From Taenia hydatigena (lineage: Eukaryota; Platyhelminthes; Cestoda; Cyclophyllidea; Taeniidae), in the NCBI GenBank assembly GCA_036345935.2, contig JADWOT020000001.1:5690270-5754269 (forward strand): DNA of 64,000 nucleotides. Direction: 5' to 3'. Each line of letters opens with the position of its first letter. Position 1 is the first letter of the stretch. The position numbers and the translations under genes are program-made. This document shows positions 11,850-27,300 of this stretch, in pieces. The notes below the pieces were generated by a model. It was given only the letters and a program-made list of their open reading frames with translations. It made no database searches and was not told where the DNA came from.

Positions 11850-12390
11850 ACCAAATTGCGCACAGGCACAGGAGCATAAATGAAAAATAGCGTGCAATCA
11901 TTTGTATTATTTTTTTATATTCCAAAGATCACAAAACAAACTTTAGAATGGATAAAAACGCAGATTACCCTAGTTATTTTCGAAACTGGTTACTGGAGCA
12001 AGCTTGTATTTCAGGTGCAGAGGCAACTGAAAGAGAGTCCTCCACAGCACATTAGAGTGTTAAGCGCAGCTCTTTTTAGCTTGAAAATGATAGTTTAATA
12101 GTCAATGTTTCTAAGGGACTTAAACAGCCTGGTAAAAGTAATCCCAAATTTTGGGTAATATTTTGCACGTAGGATTAGTCCATAACTCAAGACATTTTTG
12201 GCAAAATCAAGGGCGCATTTGCTTTAAGCAACAGAATGTGCTTGCTACATTCTGGTACTAAATTTTTGTGATAATAATATTTGTTTCAACTGATGTTGGT
12301 CAACTGTGCCTTAATTAAAGATCCGACGGCTTTTGGCTGTGGTCATTGACCGAATGCCATCTTCGTTCTTGCCTTCATTGTTCATGACAA
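11850..12390. promoter_or_regulatory. Shared 5' region of divergent SYAP1 and MYPT1 genes
   Basis: 541 bp between the two start codons, transcribed away from each other. It must hold both promoters and 5' UTRs unless distal 5' exons exist. I see no clear TATA box in a convincing position. Confidence 0.55.
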
Positions 12391-15300
12391 ATGTTGGCTT
12401 GTAGTGCTTTAAATACAGCTTCCCGTAGACAGCAGATAGAGTCATGGGAAGCTTCAGAAATGAACAAGGAGGTCGTCACACCTCGGCCAGCTGATCGTGT
12501 TAACTTTCCCATTGACGTGCAGTTTCATGCGGCTTGTAAAAATTCAGAGTTGGATGAAGTTAAGGAACTTCTTTCTAAAGGAGTAGATATTGATGTTGCT
12601 AACGTTGATGGCTTAACCGTTCTTCACCAGGTGCTAAATATATGGTTTTGCTTACATTTCTCTGTAGGCCTGCATCGACAATAACTATGAAGTTGTACAG
12701 TTTCTTCTCTCCAATAACGCGAATGTCAATGCTCAGGATAATGAAGGATGGACTCCCCTCCATGCCTGCGCTTCCTGTTCCTACACTGAGCTAGCAAAGT
12801 AAGTTCCTTTGTCGCATCGTTTCCTCAAATTGATTTCTGGTAGTAAAATGAATATCTTTCTTTGATTAGCAACTTTGATGCACCAGTGGGTCCGTGCTTT
12901 TTATGCCCTTTGGATTTGATGTCTAGCTAATTTGGACTATATTTAGCGAAACGTTGTAATCCTTTTTGGGGCACCTATATTCTTGGACAATTTTGATACC
13001 ATGCCAATGCTTGTTTGTTATTATCAGAATCGTCGATTTTTGCTCTGCAAATGCTGCTTCCATCCGTCATAATGTTAATGTAATTTCCTTATTTCACGTC
13101 CTGTTACTTTGCTGCTGTCCATTCTTAAATCCTTCTTAAGGAAGTTTTTCTAATCGTTTAGAACTTGTTATTAAAACAGCTCCTTAGATCATTCAATTTG
13201 TTTGAATTTTATGCACCCTTTCTTACCATTGCGGCCTTTGGTCCTGTATTTTGCGTTTAGCATCATGTTGGTTAGCTTCGCTGCGCTAAGATGACACGTG
13301 AATCGCAGCACAAATGACCTCCGGGAGTCAGCGAATTTTGCGTACATACTCTCTGAATTCTAAATTAGTCGGAAAAAGTAGCCTTCCTTCTTCTACAGTC
13401 TACCGACTTCTTTTCACATTTTTTTCATTGGAAACCGGAGCACAGTTTAACTGATGCTAATTTTATTGTTATTCCTTCACAGTGACATCAGAAAATGTAG
13501 AATTTGTGCCCACTTTGGTGTTCCAGAGATCTTATTGTCTCTGTTCATGATGCCAACTTCTCGTGGATAACATATTCCATCTGAGTTTGAATTAACATAC
13601 GATAGGATGTCCCCATTTATTGAGGTTTCTCCCTCATCTGTCTACTCGACCACAGAGTATTTTCATCCTTATTTCTCTTGTGTACGGTTGCGTTCAAAAG
13701 CTTCGATTTGCTGCTTTTTTTGCTCGCCCTTGTTTCTCATTTTTTTCTGTTTGCTTGCGAAATTGTGTGTTTGCTTTAGCAGATCGTAACTGAGTGATGC
13801 TGTGTGTTACCCTCCCCATTGCTCCTCTCCTGAAACCTGAGTAGCATCTCATGGGAAATCCAAATCAGTTTCTTTCGCTGAATCAAAGATGAGTTTTCTG
13901 TGCACACATACTTTAAGCCTTACCGCAGGTCCGTGGATTCTCTCCCACCTCTTATTTGTTTAACAATTCCACTGCCTGGTTGTGTGTATGTGTGTGGCAT
14001 GCTCTTTTCCGTGGGAATTTCTCTTCTCTTCTCTTCGCAGATTAGCTCCCATCGAAAGGCTGTGAATGGACTAAATAGGATCTATTAGCTCATTTTCGGT
14101 GAGACTAATACAGAAATCGTAAAAGCATATTTTTATCGTGACCTTTTCCTATGATAGTGGTTGAATGAGCATATGGAGATAGATATCACGTTTCGGATGT
14201 CCACAGACGAAATTCAATTCGCTAGTACTAACTCAAATTTTTCCTGAAAATGCAAGGCACTACGGCGCGTAACGAGGCGGTCGCTTTTTGAAGTTCTTGG
14301 CACAACGAAAGCGTATAGTTCACTTGAGAGAGTCCAATGAGCAGTTTAGGAAAGGCAAAAAGGTTTTTGGAGTCACTAATCAAAATTAGTGATTAGCTGG
14401 AATAACTTAATTTAAAAGTAATCAGCATGAGTTTGATCTGTCGGGAGGTTGATTGAACCCACTTTCATGTGCGGTGGACAGCCACTAATGGCCAGCAGGT
14501 TTTCAACCGTCATTAATCGCCCACCTATGAAGCAGCATCGGGCACTTAAGCGTTCGACCGAACTAGTAACTTCGGGATTGTTCTTTGCGATACATTGCTG
14601 GACTGGTTCAGTTTATGGTCTTTCCAGAAACACCATAAATCGTGTTTATTTGTGGCCTTGGAGTTACGCTTTCTCAACTCAGGAGCACAGCGAGAAAGTT
14701 TTTTTCTCAAGACTGGCTTCGCAACACATCAAACGTGATAAAATTTGCAATTTTCCCACCTACGTTTATCCAAAAAGGTAACCTAACTCCTCTGCCTGCT
14801 GATCGGTAAAAGTAAAGTACGGATGTGCGAGGTTGAGTGACAGGCGTGCAGGAAGGGCTTACTAATGAGGAGGAATGAGTTCACTGCTTACAGCACAACG
14901 AAAGCAATCAAATTACTGGATTGATTATATGCAGATTGTTCGACATATGTGCCGAATGCATGCTTCCAGTCAGTGAAGGAAGTAGTTTGTTTTCGAAAAG
15001 GCAACGTGTTTGTCCATTCTTGGCTCTCTACTCACCTGTCACTTTGTTTGGGTAAATTTACTTTAAGTTTCCTGCTTTATTTGTGCTGAAATCGTTAGTT
15101 CGACGTGTTCCCTTCCTTCCTCTCACAGCTGCTTTCGGTTCATCCACTTTTTTCACCATCTTGCTGTCAGCTCAGGTTTATCTCTCACTCGGTGCCTGAC
15201 TCATTTGGAGTCATCGCATCGGTTTATGGATTAGCCATGCCCTCATTCCTCTTACAGGTTCGTTAGCTGATCCAGCTTTGAAAGCATCACAACTCGTTGA

Positions 15301-18300
15301 CGGTGACAAGTACTTCATTCATCTTCGATGCCTCTGCTTTGGGAGTGTGCACCTTGGCATGAGCTTTAGCGTCCCTCCTACCTGGCACGTAGCTCATTCA
15401 TGGCCAACACTGAAATCCCTAAACCAAAGGAAACTTTTTGAACCCTTTAACTAGCGTAACTCACACTAGTCTATTGGCTAGTTAAATGCCTACGCCAAAC
15501 TTCTGTAGTAATGTTTGCAGAAGGCAGAAATTTGTCGACTCATCCATGGTGTTACAGAAGACTTGATGACATAATCCAGACTCTGACACCAATGGCTCCT
15601 CATAGTGCACTTAAGGCAAGTGTCATCAATTATTTGCTACTACTTACAGTAACTCAGACACTTCATCTTTTGCGACTCTGCTGGGATCGAGGTGTATGGT
15701 TGACGTCCACCACCATCACCTCCTTTTCGTACGCCGCAGAAAGGGTGATTTTATCACAGTTACCATTACAGAATGTGCGGGGTGAAAATTCACTCGTGCT
15801 CACACATACTCTCATGTTACGTCACTTCACTTAATTTCTGCGCATAAGTCGCTCCGCGAGTAACCCAATAGCGCCTGCTTCACAAGACTGCTTACAAAAC
15901 GCGTCGGGGCGACCGACTTCTATCGATTTTTTGCTTTCGACGTGGATGAGAGTGGAGTTGAAGTGAGGCAAGAGGCGAGACAGCAAAAGAAGGCGCAGAA
16001 GAAGAGGCTTTTCAGCTACTTTGCTTGTGTGTGTGCGCGTGTGGGAAGCGTTGTTTTATTGATTCAAGTGTGCGGCGTACGCATTAGCGCAATTTGCTGT
16101 ACTTGGCGCACGTCTGCGCACACGCTTAGCCAATCAAGTGACGCGTGCGCATTCATTGATTTGGAGGGAAAGAAGGTTCTATCAGCCCTTGGGTGTGGTG
16201 TGCTTTGCTTTGGACGGGTGGACTGTCCTCTGCCATGCCTCTGGCTTTCGCGGCAGGTGAAGCAAACTGACAGACAAAAAGTAATAACTTTTCGAGGTTA
16301 GAAAATGGGCAGAAGGGTAGAACGCAACATTTTTTGCCCATCAAGCAAATGTTTATTCTTCACCACTTCCTCTCTGCTAGTTAGAAACTATTGAATCAGC
16401 GCCTGTCGGAATAGTTGATTGCAGAGTGCTCTACACATGGGAAGTGTTGCGATTGCTGTGAAGGGCAATTTGCGGTTATTTGGATAGATTTGATTTCGAT
16501 TTGGTCCGGCATTTTAATAGCATAGTGAGAGGCCGTTAAGGAGGTTCGTCTTTAGCTTTTTATGGAAAAATCACTTTCTTCTGCTTGTTTATTTGGTCGG
16601 CGTAAAGCGGAACCTATACGTTAGCTACTCAACACTTTAAACTCGTTTCATATATCAGACTATCTATTCTTTTTGCAAACTGCTGGCATTTTGGGACGAG
16701 TGGATTTATCCCTTACCTAACTCCCAGCTCATCCGTGTTCCAAATTTAAATAGCCTGCTAGAACGAACCTTTTCATTCGGTATCAAGAAAGTATAGTTGG
16801 TCGCTCAGAACATTAACACCGTTTCTTCCTCTGTCACGATATGATTGATCTCTCTTTTTAAACCCGGATGTTTAATTCATCCATCCATTCAGCTACTGAT
16901 TCACGCCCAGTTTGAGATGAGCGTATCCACCGCTAGCGTTCAGCTCCTCTACTTTATCTGTTGCAGTGATCCCGACTCAAAAGTAAAATCTCCCACCAAA
17001 AGGATAACTTTTTCTATTCACCATGTCTATCCAGGTACTGTGTGACTTTTGTGGTTGATAACTGGTCAAACACTGTTAAATAAATTTGTTTGTGACAAAT
17101 TTTTTGGAAGATATTGAGGGTGAATTTGGCATAAGTGGATTTATCCTCCTTTACTACAATTGGCTCCCAGCTCCTCCACCTTATTCGTCATTATGGTCTT
17201 AATTCAGATCACTATTTGAGCTGTTCACTAGAATGTCATTTTTCACTCCTTTTACAAAAATCGTTTTATATTGATGGCAAGACTTTTAAATCATGAACTC
17301 CTCCGACGTTTGAGACTCCAATTCTGATATCTCTCTTGTAAATCCTGTGAGTTGTTTTCTGTTGGTAATCGAGTGATCTCGGTTCCTCTAATGAAACCTT
17401 ACAATGGAATCTGATGGGAGACGAACATTGAGCCTAAAAGTGTGCCATTGTGATGAGGACCAAACATTGAAACGTGATTACACGCGCTTTTTCTGTGCAT
17501 TCGGTGTTGCTTTTTTTCGGAAACCGAGAGGTGAGATCGTTATAGCTGCATTCTGGCGCAGTGCAGTGTTTGGCCAAAAAGCGAAGCGGGAGATCTTACA
17601 CGTTGCGATGTGTGTGTGTGTGTGTGTTTGCGCAGTTCTCAAAATGCCGAGGTTAACAACTAGCTGTTGCGGGTGCAAATTCCGCGTTCTGTGTTTCGGC
17701 TAACGCATTTCAGCTCCTTTTCTAACTGTCAAGTGATTTATCATTTCATTAATTCATTCATTCCTAATAACGTACACTTATTTTTTTTAAGTTAGATCAG
17801 TTTCCCTTTTGAAAATTCATTCATGTCAAAACGAAAATTCTCAGTTTATAAATTAAAGTGAAGTACAAACAGACCCTCTCGCTACTTTTATTTACATACT
17901 TGTTGAATCACTCAAGCAACAAGAAGGAGCGGTTTTACCACATAAAGATTTGTCAGTACGATCAAACAACTTTCAAACAGTCTACTTCACTTCGATGCTG
18001 GTGCTGTAATGCTGATCACCTAGTGTATGCCAACTTGTAATGACTGTGAATGCTCGTGAGTGGCATTGTTGCGTTCATTGACAGAAGAATTTGTATCTTG
18101 TTCTATTCAACTCCTCAATAATTTCTTTAGAATAGCGAAGGTGTTCTACGTGTTGGATGAATGTTCACAGGAGTGGTTATTGTGTTGTTCCATAAGATAC
18201 GCGCACCACTGGTGCCGGTTGTCGTCTTCATTGAGGGGATGGTGCGAACTCGACGACTGATACACAGCATTTGGAATAACTGTTAGTAATTACACTGGAG

Positions 18301-21300
18301 CACGACTGGTTCTTACTACATCGTAGTATTTCTCTCTAACGAATACATTAACCACCTCCTGTATGTTACCATCCTCTCAAATTCAATGGTCGATTACTTT
18401 CATTTAGACGAAGTAATCTGTTCAACAAGTAGTAGTTGATGTTTACTAGCCAAAAGGTACTGTATGGTTCCTTAATGAGCACATTTAACTCCCAACGTGG
18501 GCAGGAGTTAATCGACTTGCGTGCACACTGTTCAAATCAGGAAGTTAGTTGCCTTTGAGTTGCTAGAAATTTTAAAAGCGTCTCTAGTACCGGTGCGCTT
18601 GATAGAGAGCGCTTCTAACTCACACGTAGACCGGAAGCTAACTCCTCAAAGTAATTCGCGAAATCTGAAGATAAATGGTTTACTGAATTCCAAGAGGTCT
18701 TTTTGTGGCTACCCAATCTTTCTCCGCCCTGTACTGGTTCATGGCAGTTTGGAAGGGGCATCTACCTAACCAGGTGTCGTAAATAGTTTAAGAAAGTGCA
18801 TTGCAAATGCAGGTGAACAGTGTAGAAAGGCGGTAAAGGGCATTAGAATAAACGATTTGAAACTGTTAACAATCTCGGTAATGCGTTTGCAAATTTTTGT
18901 AATCTTGCTAGACTCCTGAGTGCAATCCAGAAATGTCTCCCATCCATAAATTAGTGATGATTGAGTGGACTAATGAATAAATCCGCCATGAATAAGTCGG
19001 TGGACGGACTCGAAGTTGAGGGTTGGACCCAAGGTTTATGAATGAATGTGTCTATAAAACAGTAGACGCTTGGTGAAGGAATGAATAAATGAGCTAATTT
19101 AGAATATAACCATCTCATCTTTCCAGGAATCCATAAAAGCTGAAGTTGAGGTAAATTTGAGGGTACTGTCAGAGTATCTTTGTTCTCACTGTTCGGAAGG
19201 GGGAAGGATAGTTCCTCTACTAGGCGCGAGACGACAGTAGTCGCAAAACGAAAAACACTTATTGCCTCTTCCCACCGATAGACTGTTACTTGAAAACGGA
19301 GCGGACGCTGGCATCGTGAGTTTCGAGCAGGAACTGCCGTTGGACGTAGCACAAGGCGGAGACATGGTATCCTTGCTGAAGGATTGGATGCAGCGCCAAT
19401 CAATCGACGAGAAGGCTGCACGCGGCGCTGAGGAGCAGCAGATGCTAAACGATGTCAAAGAGTGGCTTAAATCGGGCCAGTATCCGTAAGTCACTACCTG
19501 CACTATAATCTCGCCGTTCCGCTTTTATGTACGTACACGGTACCTCTTTGTTGCGACGCTTTATTCTATTATTTACTGTGAATTTAAGCCACATCCGTTC
19601 TCCATAAGCCTCATCCACTTTCCGTTTCTCACTGGCGTGCTCGCGTCATCCTACTTTCTATCCGCAGTTTCTAATGCAATTTGCAGTCTCTCTGGAGAGG
19701 TAGTTTTAGGTTAGTTGATATCACCTGCGTTACACTTTGTCTTGAAGGTGGCTTCAAATCTTTACCACTACTGCTATTTTAAAGCCACATGTTTGGGTTT
19801 GAGGTTATGGTCTAACCAATTTCCGTTCTCTCAGATTGTCTCAGGATAACCTTTCGGTGTCTGTCTCAGTGGATTGTCTTTGCTTCATGAATTTTCAAAC
19901 TTAACAGCGTTATGAAATGAAGTTTCTAGCGAGGGAAGGGTGAGATTAGCTATCGAACGCCCCATGGTATGTATCAGGGTGTTTCTTAATCACAGGAGAT
20001 AAACTTGAACCGTGTACTAACCATAGTGGAAATAGTTGGTGCATCTATTTCAAAGTACTCGTGATTTGTGTGCAATAGGCTTCGGCGCATATAACTGTTC
20101 TGTCAGACAACTCCACGATGCTTGTGATTCGAGGCTATTGAATAACTTTAACTCGGTTTTAAAGCGGAACCTGTAACCACCCGTGAGATTTGTTCCATGG
20201 GGTTTGGAGGAGTTGCATTAGCAGATTGTACCGCTCAGACATAGTGGTGGATCACTCGGAGGTGGATGCGCCACATTCTCCATTCTTGATTGGAAGGGGC
20301 AGTCACCCATCATTACTGCCAAATTGCTGTGTAGATGTGATGATTTGAAGTGCTCTCCCGTCGGGCAACTTAATTTTCCGTCGTTGGTCGACTCCCATAT
20401 GAGGAATGGACTTGAGCTAAGCCCAAGGCAGTAGTGCAGACCCCCTCAAAACGAGCTGTAGTTAAGGTAGATTAATTATCAATCTCAACCTTCGTGTGAA
20501 TTATTGGCAGTAGCAAGACCTGACCTACGTTGGTGTTTCCAAGTCCTACTGTGTTAGCTGTCAAATTTTTTCAGGTATTATCCTATGGTCATTGTAGGAA
20601 TCTATCTAACTAATTCCTATTTAAGAAAAACGATCAGTTTTTTGGTGGAAGTGATGTTTGAATGCAGCTTTTCTCCCCATCACAGACGTGTGGTTGATCC
20701 AAGAACCGGCGCTACAGCGCTACACATCGCGGCAGCAAAGGGCTACTCGGAGGTTCTGGAGCTCCTTTTAAAGCTGCCTGATGTGGAGGTTGACGCTACG
20801 GACGTTGACGGGTGGACACCACTGCACGCTGCCGCGCACTGGGCAAAGGAGAAACCACTGCGGCTTCTTGCTGCCGCTGGCGCTTCATTCGATACCATCA
20901 CGCTCACTGTGAGTGCTCCCTTTTCGTGGGTGTTTACTGACTTCTCCTCCACTCGTTCATTCGTCTGCTGTATCTTGACCTACCGATCCTTAATCCATCC
21001 GACAATTTGTCTCATCCACTCATCTTGTTCTGATTTGACTTGCAGAATCAATCAATTTACGATGTAGCTGACCGCAGTGTGACCATGCTACTGAGACAGC
21101 TGCGTATCGTAAGTTCCTGCCCTCTTATTCGGTTCCATCTTCGTATTCTCGGTCCCACCCATTCTCACTCCTCTTCCTTCACCCATAGGAGCGCCAACGC
21201 ACGGCGGCAGCAGCAGAAGAGGAGGAGGAAGGGGAGAAACCGGTAGTTACTCCGCCTACTGTTGCGACTCGGCGAAAGTATGCACTCCCTTCTTTATTCA

Positions 21301-24300
21301 CTTTTTGCGAATTACTTGCCACTTTAAGAGGTATTTATTCATTGCTAGTGGTTAAGATTGTTTCGACTCTGAGTTTAGCGGTTAGAACTCTGCCGTACTT
21401 TAAGTTAGAGGGTCGATTCAGACCACAGGCTTGATCCCAATTTGATGGGCTTGAAGTGTCTAATCTAGGCTACGCCTCGACAAGAAACTATTCGTGGCAG
21501 GTCAACCTTATTTTCCGAGTGATCTTCCAGGCGAAATTTGATCCATTGATGGTTTATTGTGGGTTAATTAAGATTGTATCACCTTAAGATGTTTCTCTCT
21601 GCTAATATTTCATTTTGATTCGGTTCTTGGTGTTGCAAAATCCAGGCTTTCTCTCGCAAGAATTCGCAGCAGCCTAATTTTTATGTAGAAGAATTGAAGA
21701 CTTTTCGTATTATTTTCTAGTTGACGGTACTTTGATCATTGGGCGTCCAGGACTTTTGTGTATCTTGTTGCCACTTTTTCGTGACTGCCTCTTGCCAAAT
21801 ATTTTCGTTATGAGTTCAACTTTACCTCGCAAGGTATGCTCTACTTAGGGTTAGACGAGAGGCACATCCCAAATGAAGATGCTAGAAGAGCAATTATTTT
21901 CTATTGCTTTTCTGCTTTTTTTAGCCCCTAATATGCCCCTTAACTCATGAGCATTAACTGTTGAACGCCTGGCAACCACTAAATTTATCACTATAGCGTC
22001 AAGTCAATTCTGATCTTCTCTGCTTTCAATGGTTTAGTTGCCTTGCATACAGTTTGTGGAATTGGTGATTGTGCAACCTCAGGCTGTGACAATATTTTCC
22101 AGCTCCCCCTTCCTTTCGATAATGGTCAAGGGAAGGGACGATGTCTTGACCATACAGCAGGCCACCACCAAGAATGCAATCATAATTTGTTGTTGCACTC
22201 GGAGAAGTCCGGAACCTTAACGATACTTCTGTAACCTACCCGAATATAGCAACAAAACGGACATTTGCACTGATGGTAATTGTCAAGGTTATGAACGTGG
22301 ATATTGAAGTAGGGCATAACTTTCACGCTGCATGTGTTCAGTAAAGTTAACTAGTGCAAAAAGAAAAGTAAGATTTTGTGCCAACAGTGGAAAGGAAGGA
22401 ATTAGGTTAATCATTGGTTTTGAAGTAATTTCCGCAAGCACTAGATTGTTTGTTCTATTTCTGAGGCTTTCGGAGTATGATGGATTGAGACTTCGTTTGG
22501 CGTATCTTTCACCTACTGAGGAGTTGGATTTAGCTAACAGCTTTTAGCTACCTAATAATCACCTCTCCTTCTAGAGCTGAAGATGAGGAGAATGAGGCTT
22601 CAAAAACAATGAAGATGGAGGAAGAGGAGGAGGAAGAAGGGGAGAAAAATAAAGCCGAAGACGAAGTCAAACTAGCTGCTCCAAAGGTTCCGAGAACCAC
22701 CCAAGATAACGAAGAAAAGGAGAAAGAGGAAGAAGAAGATGATGATGAAGAGAAGGCAGCACTACCGAAAGTGCAGAAGGACGAGGTTGCAATGAAGATC
22801 GAAAAGGAGGAGGAAGAAAAGAAGGCAAGGGGACGCCTGTTGGAGAAGAAGGAGGATGCGGTGAAGCCACCTTCTCCCTCGCCATCGCCACCAACAGTGG
22901 TGCCACTTGTTAAGGGTAAGTGAGGGCGATGCAGCTTGCCGATTTGTCAGGTCAACGTTAAGCCATCTCCGGTGGGCCGCTTGGCACTCGTTAAAGCGCT
23001 TTCCCTGTGTCCACTAGATTCTCTTCGCATATTTTATTAGGGCATGTTGTATTTATTTGAGCATAATCCATAGTTCACCGTTCCCGTTCGTTCCATCCTC
23101 GATGCCGTTTCGGTGATTCTTTTTTTTGAGAGTTTCCGCGGACTTATCCGTCTCCACCAGATGGATTATTTTTTATTACCCTCCGTTTATTACCCTCCAT
23201 CAAGCCAGGACTAGAGGCGTTTAAATTCCTTTGAAGTCGTAGCAGCATCACACCAGTGTGGATACACAGATTTTTAGATAAACCGAAAGTCTGCCCTCAG
23301 TGCTTCAGGGAAATAAGCTTCCTTTCTCCCTTCCTTCCTGCCCACTCACTAACTGCCAGCGTACATTAGCATCTCAAATTATTGAAGTGTGCCTTTTTCT
23401 ACACCTGTAGGAAGGACATTTAGGCATAGTGAGTTGGTTATCGCTATGTTAATTTAAATTATACTTCATCATGGGGAGCTAGTAATTCTCAATCATTTAT
23501 ATCGGAGAGTGTCACATTGCGCAAGCACTGCATGAATCGTGCGTGGCACGAGGCACCTTCCACTCACCATTCAGCAGTCCGCGTGGTTCAACAACAATCA
23601 ATAACTCGAATTCCAGTGGGATTCCCTGTGTCGGGCGACTTGTTGACGGCTCTTCATTAATCACCTATATGGCGCTTTTAGAGGAAGAGAAGGCAGAAGT
23701 TGAGGAGCGACCGAAAACACCAACGAAAGAGGTGGAAAAAGGCAGTGAAAAGTTAGCAGCACCATCGCCAATACCACCGCAGGCGCAAGCTCCTGATGTC
23801 GCAGGTGCCGCTTCTGTGAAGACTCCGGTAATTCACTTCTTTTATACTTATTGAATAAACGTGCGCGGCGAGAGATGTAAAATTAAACACTTACATTGCA
23901 CCGCTTTAGCGTAAAAAATTTAACCTTCGGTTCCGAAAACCTAGTCGAAAATGTCAGCCTTCCGGTTTTTTGGACATGGGGAGCTAAGTCCATTTTATGG
24001 TGCAGATCGAACGTCGTTTTGTTGTTACTTAGGGCATTGGCTATTAAGAAATAAACAATTCCAATTTGGGGACCTTGGTATTTCACAAATTAGCGAATGG
24101 AGTTGCCTGTTGCTTGTTGCCCCCTCACTAAGACCACCATTTGGCGCTGACCCGCTACTCGAATGTCTAGCTTGTTGATGCTCCAAGCTGATTTGTGTGC
24201 CACTTTAAGGCGGAACTCATTTTTGGAAAAGAAAACAACTTTTCTGTTAGTCCATGCGCCTAGATTTGCGCAAAATGTGTTGTTTGAAACAGACGCAAGG

Positions 24301-27300
24301 GTGATCATGAAGAAGTCGCATTTGTGTTGCCGATTTTGGAATGCAGCGCTTAGAAGGACTTGACCACATCACGCGTTTATCTGATCTTTGGGGCATGTTT
24401 GCTGCAGAACGACACTAAAATGAATAAATTACTCTTGGCTCACTGTGGCTACCTCCTTCTATGCCTGTCAGTGAATTTCTGCGACTATATTTATATTCTA
24501 TTCGAATCAATTAATGTTTAAATGGAGCAATTTGAGCGAAAAAATCTACGATTTCAGGAATGCATTGTTCCTCTTCCCACCCTTTCAGCAGTCGACCAGT
24601 CAGACCAACCAAGTGTCAGAGACCACGGTGACCTTGGACACAACCAATATACCCACCGGTAGTGGCCCCAGTCGAAGGTGAGTTCTTCCTCTTCTCTCCT
24701 CCCCCATCCCCCTTTGTGTATTATGGCCTTTTGATTCCACGTTGTCTTTTTCACATATCCACCGTCAGCTCACGTCACGGTAGGAAGGACAATACAGCTA
24801 TCAGACGGTACGCCTACATATGCCGCTCTCTAACCCCGGCTAACTGTTTTTAAGAGAGGGAGCTGGTACTGTTGCTGCTAACGTTTGATCTACTTCATTA
24901 AGTATGGGATATTGTTCGCGAATTCGAGCTGATGACAGCAGCCTAGTTGCGCATCTGCTCTACTAGAAGAATCATGCCTTTGCGCAATTGGGGATTGGGC
25001 GTCTCCTGTTCCGTGAAATTGCTTCACCTTGAGTGATGGCATTAACGAATAGCTAGAGTGTAGCCCCTTTCCCACGCTCTTACGATTCTAACGCTTTCGT
25101 ACTTTCCTTTGTCTATTACGCACAAATTGCTTTTATTTGCAACTGAATCGCATTGCTTCTCACCCTCTTTTCGCTCGAACAACATTGGATTAATACAGCT
25201 GACCCATTGACTACCTCTTGCATTACTTTGCAATCCGAATTCATTCCTTCACTTAAATTACCCGAAACTTCTGAGGTGGCGACGAACGACAAAGCATCGG
25301 GGAGGGTTGGTGCCTCCGCGTAACTTTGGGCCTAAAGTCACTCCACTAGCTTGGACAGGACTGCATAAGGGGTTTACGGTGTTTAAGAAAAGGCTATCCC
25401 ATTCCCAGGTGTGGTGCCCTTTTAAATAAGTGAAGTGGCTTGTTTTTAATTCCTTGAAGGAGTTATGCAAAGCAGAATTGGTGTCCCAATTCTTCAAGTC
25501 GTTCTATCAATAAGGCACATACTGTTTGCGGCTAGGCCATTGGTCGCTCTTTTTAGAGCCTCTTTCCTAGCCTCCTCATTTGGCGGGTTTATTTGCCGTC
25601 ACTTCTAACAACTCTGGCCATCCTGTGCTAAAGTGATGCCATTGAATGCCAATTTACTCCTTACATTGCAGCAACTGCACTGTTCACCTGTATCATTGGC
25701 CACTTGTCCTTGGTAGGATCTCGGCGGTGCTAGCACCCGCTCGCTCGGAAGAGACGGAGGCTCAGAGGAGTAGCAAGGCACGTTTAGTGCGCTCCACTCG
25801 TCGCTCTACGCAGGGCATTGCCAACGACGTTCTTGAAGAAGCCAAACGACTCATTGTTGCCGGTGCTTCCACCCCAGCCTCCTCTACTCCTGCTGCTGCT
25901 GTAGCTGCCGTTGTCTCACCCACGCCAGTTCAGGTAAGAGCCATAACCTTTTCGTTCCACCTTTCCCCAACTCCACTCCTCTGTGCAGTGATGTTGTGTT
26001 CACGGGACAGGTGTGCGTTGCAGGTAGGAACGAAAGGTTACGATCGATTCATTCCATGTCTATGATGCTGTAGACAGATAATAGTCGATTTGACCAATTG
26101 GCTATGAAATGTCCGACGGCGTTTGAGTAGATAACTGTGTGCGGCATTTCGCTCTTTTTGTCAACACTTTGAAGACCCCGTCGATATCAACTTGAATTGC
26201 CAACGCAAGGTGACGTTCCTTATCTTTAGGCGCCGTTACATTAAACCAAATGGTTCAATTATTAAGGGATCCAGTTAATGCTACTCCCCATCCAGTCCGG
26301 GATGAATGTCTTAGACACTTTCACAATAAATAACTCGTTCAACGAAGTGCAACTTGCCACTGGGTTTCCTTGTTATCATTGCTGAGTCGAGTCAAATAGC
26401 TCGGTGTAATGCTGTTGAGAATTCATAGGGCGCCAAGTCCTTCTGCTATTGACTCCTCCAGCACTGCCGATTTTAACTCACCAACTTGACCCGCCGCATT
26501 GGTGTCAGCTGAAGTCGACCGCCTGTGACATTTGACTGATGTGTATTCAAGAAGGGAAGCTTGCTTGCCTATCACTTTGTGCGATCGGGATTTTTAAAGT
26601 CATCTGCTTGAGTGGAACCCCTCATCCACGCCTTAGCATTCACTAGCACATGGGCGAGTGAAGTTGTAGAAGGCGCATGTAGTAGATAGGTGGATAGATG
26701 AACAGAGGAGGGGGGGGGGGGGGGGACAACGGGGAATCCCGACGTATCTCCTGTTTACAGTATTCCAGTACTCCAATCTATTGTTTTTCGTTCAAATTAA
26801 GCGCTTGCTCGCATCAGTCTCCATTGCCTCCATCATTTGCTGGATGTGCCCATCGCCTGCACCCTTGTTTCCTGCTGCATTCCCCACTCTCCCTTATCTT
26901 TTCTGATGGACAACGCCATTTCATAGTTTAAATTAAGCCCCACTTGGTCGACCCATCGATTGCCTGACCAACTGTCATTTATGTTTTGGTGTGCTTTTGT
27001 GATTGGCAATAGTGTAGGCTACCTACAGCGGTGTGCCCTAATTGCATTGTTTTCTCCACACCGCTGTTTCTTATTACCCCCCTCCTTACTCCTCTCATTC
27101 TGATTGACAGGTAAGTTACAGCACTGAATTTCACTAGGCCCTTCCTCCTTCCGTGTTAATAAGCCGCTTCACTGGGTCAGGTGCACTAACAACTTTAACA
27201 CGTGCTTGGAAGCATTTCAGTGAGGAAAAAATGGATGGAAGTAAGAGTACGCTTCTACAAGTAAAAGTCCTTTTGCTTAATTCATAAATCAACTTGTTCA

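Larger units (their letters stand above)
12799..19281 (+). other. Large MYPT1 intron 2 (6.5 kb)
   Basis: Separates the second ankyrin exon from the third. It holds a (TG)n tract at 17609-17627, a local duplicated motif (agtggatttatcc followed by ctcccagctc, near 16700 and 17140), and one copy of the intronic repeat at 18201. Its open frames show no family features. Confidence 0.7.

Noticed and set aside
22667..22906. Minus-strand Pro/Leu/Ser-rich frame
   Set aside because: Antisense shadow of the Glu/Lys-rich MYPT1 exon 7.
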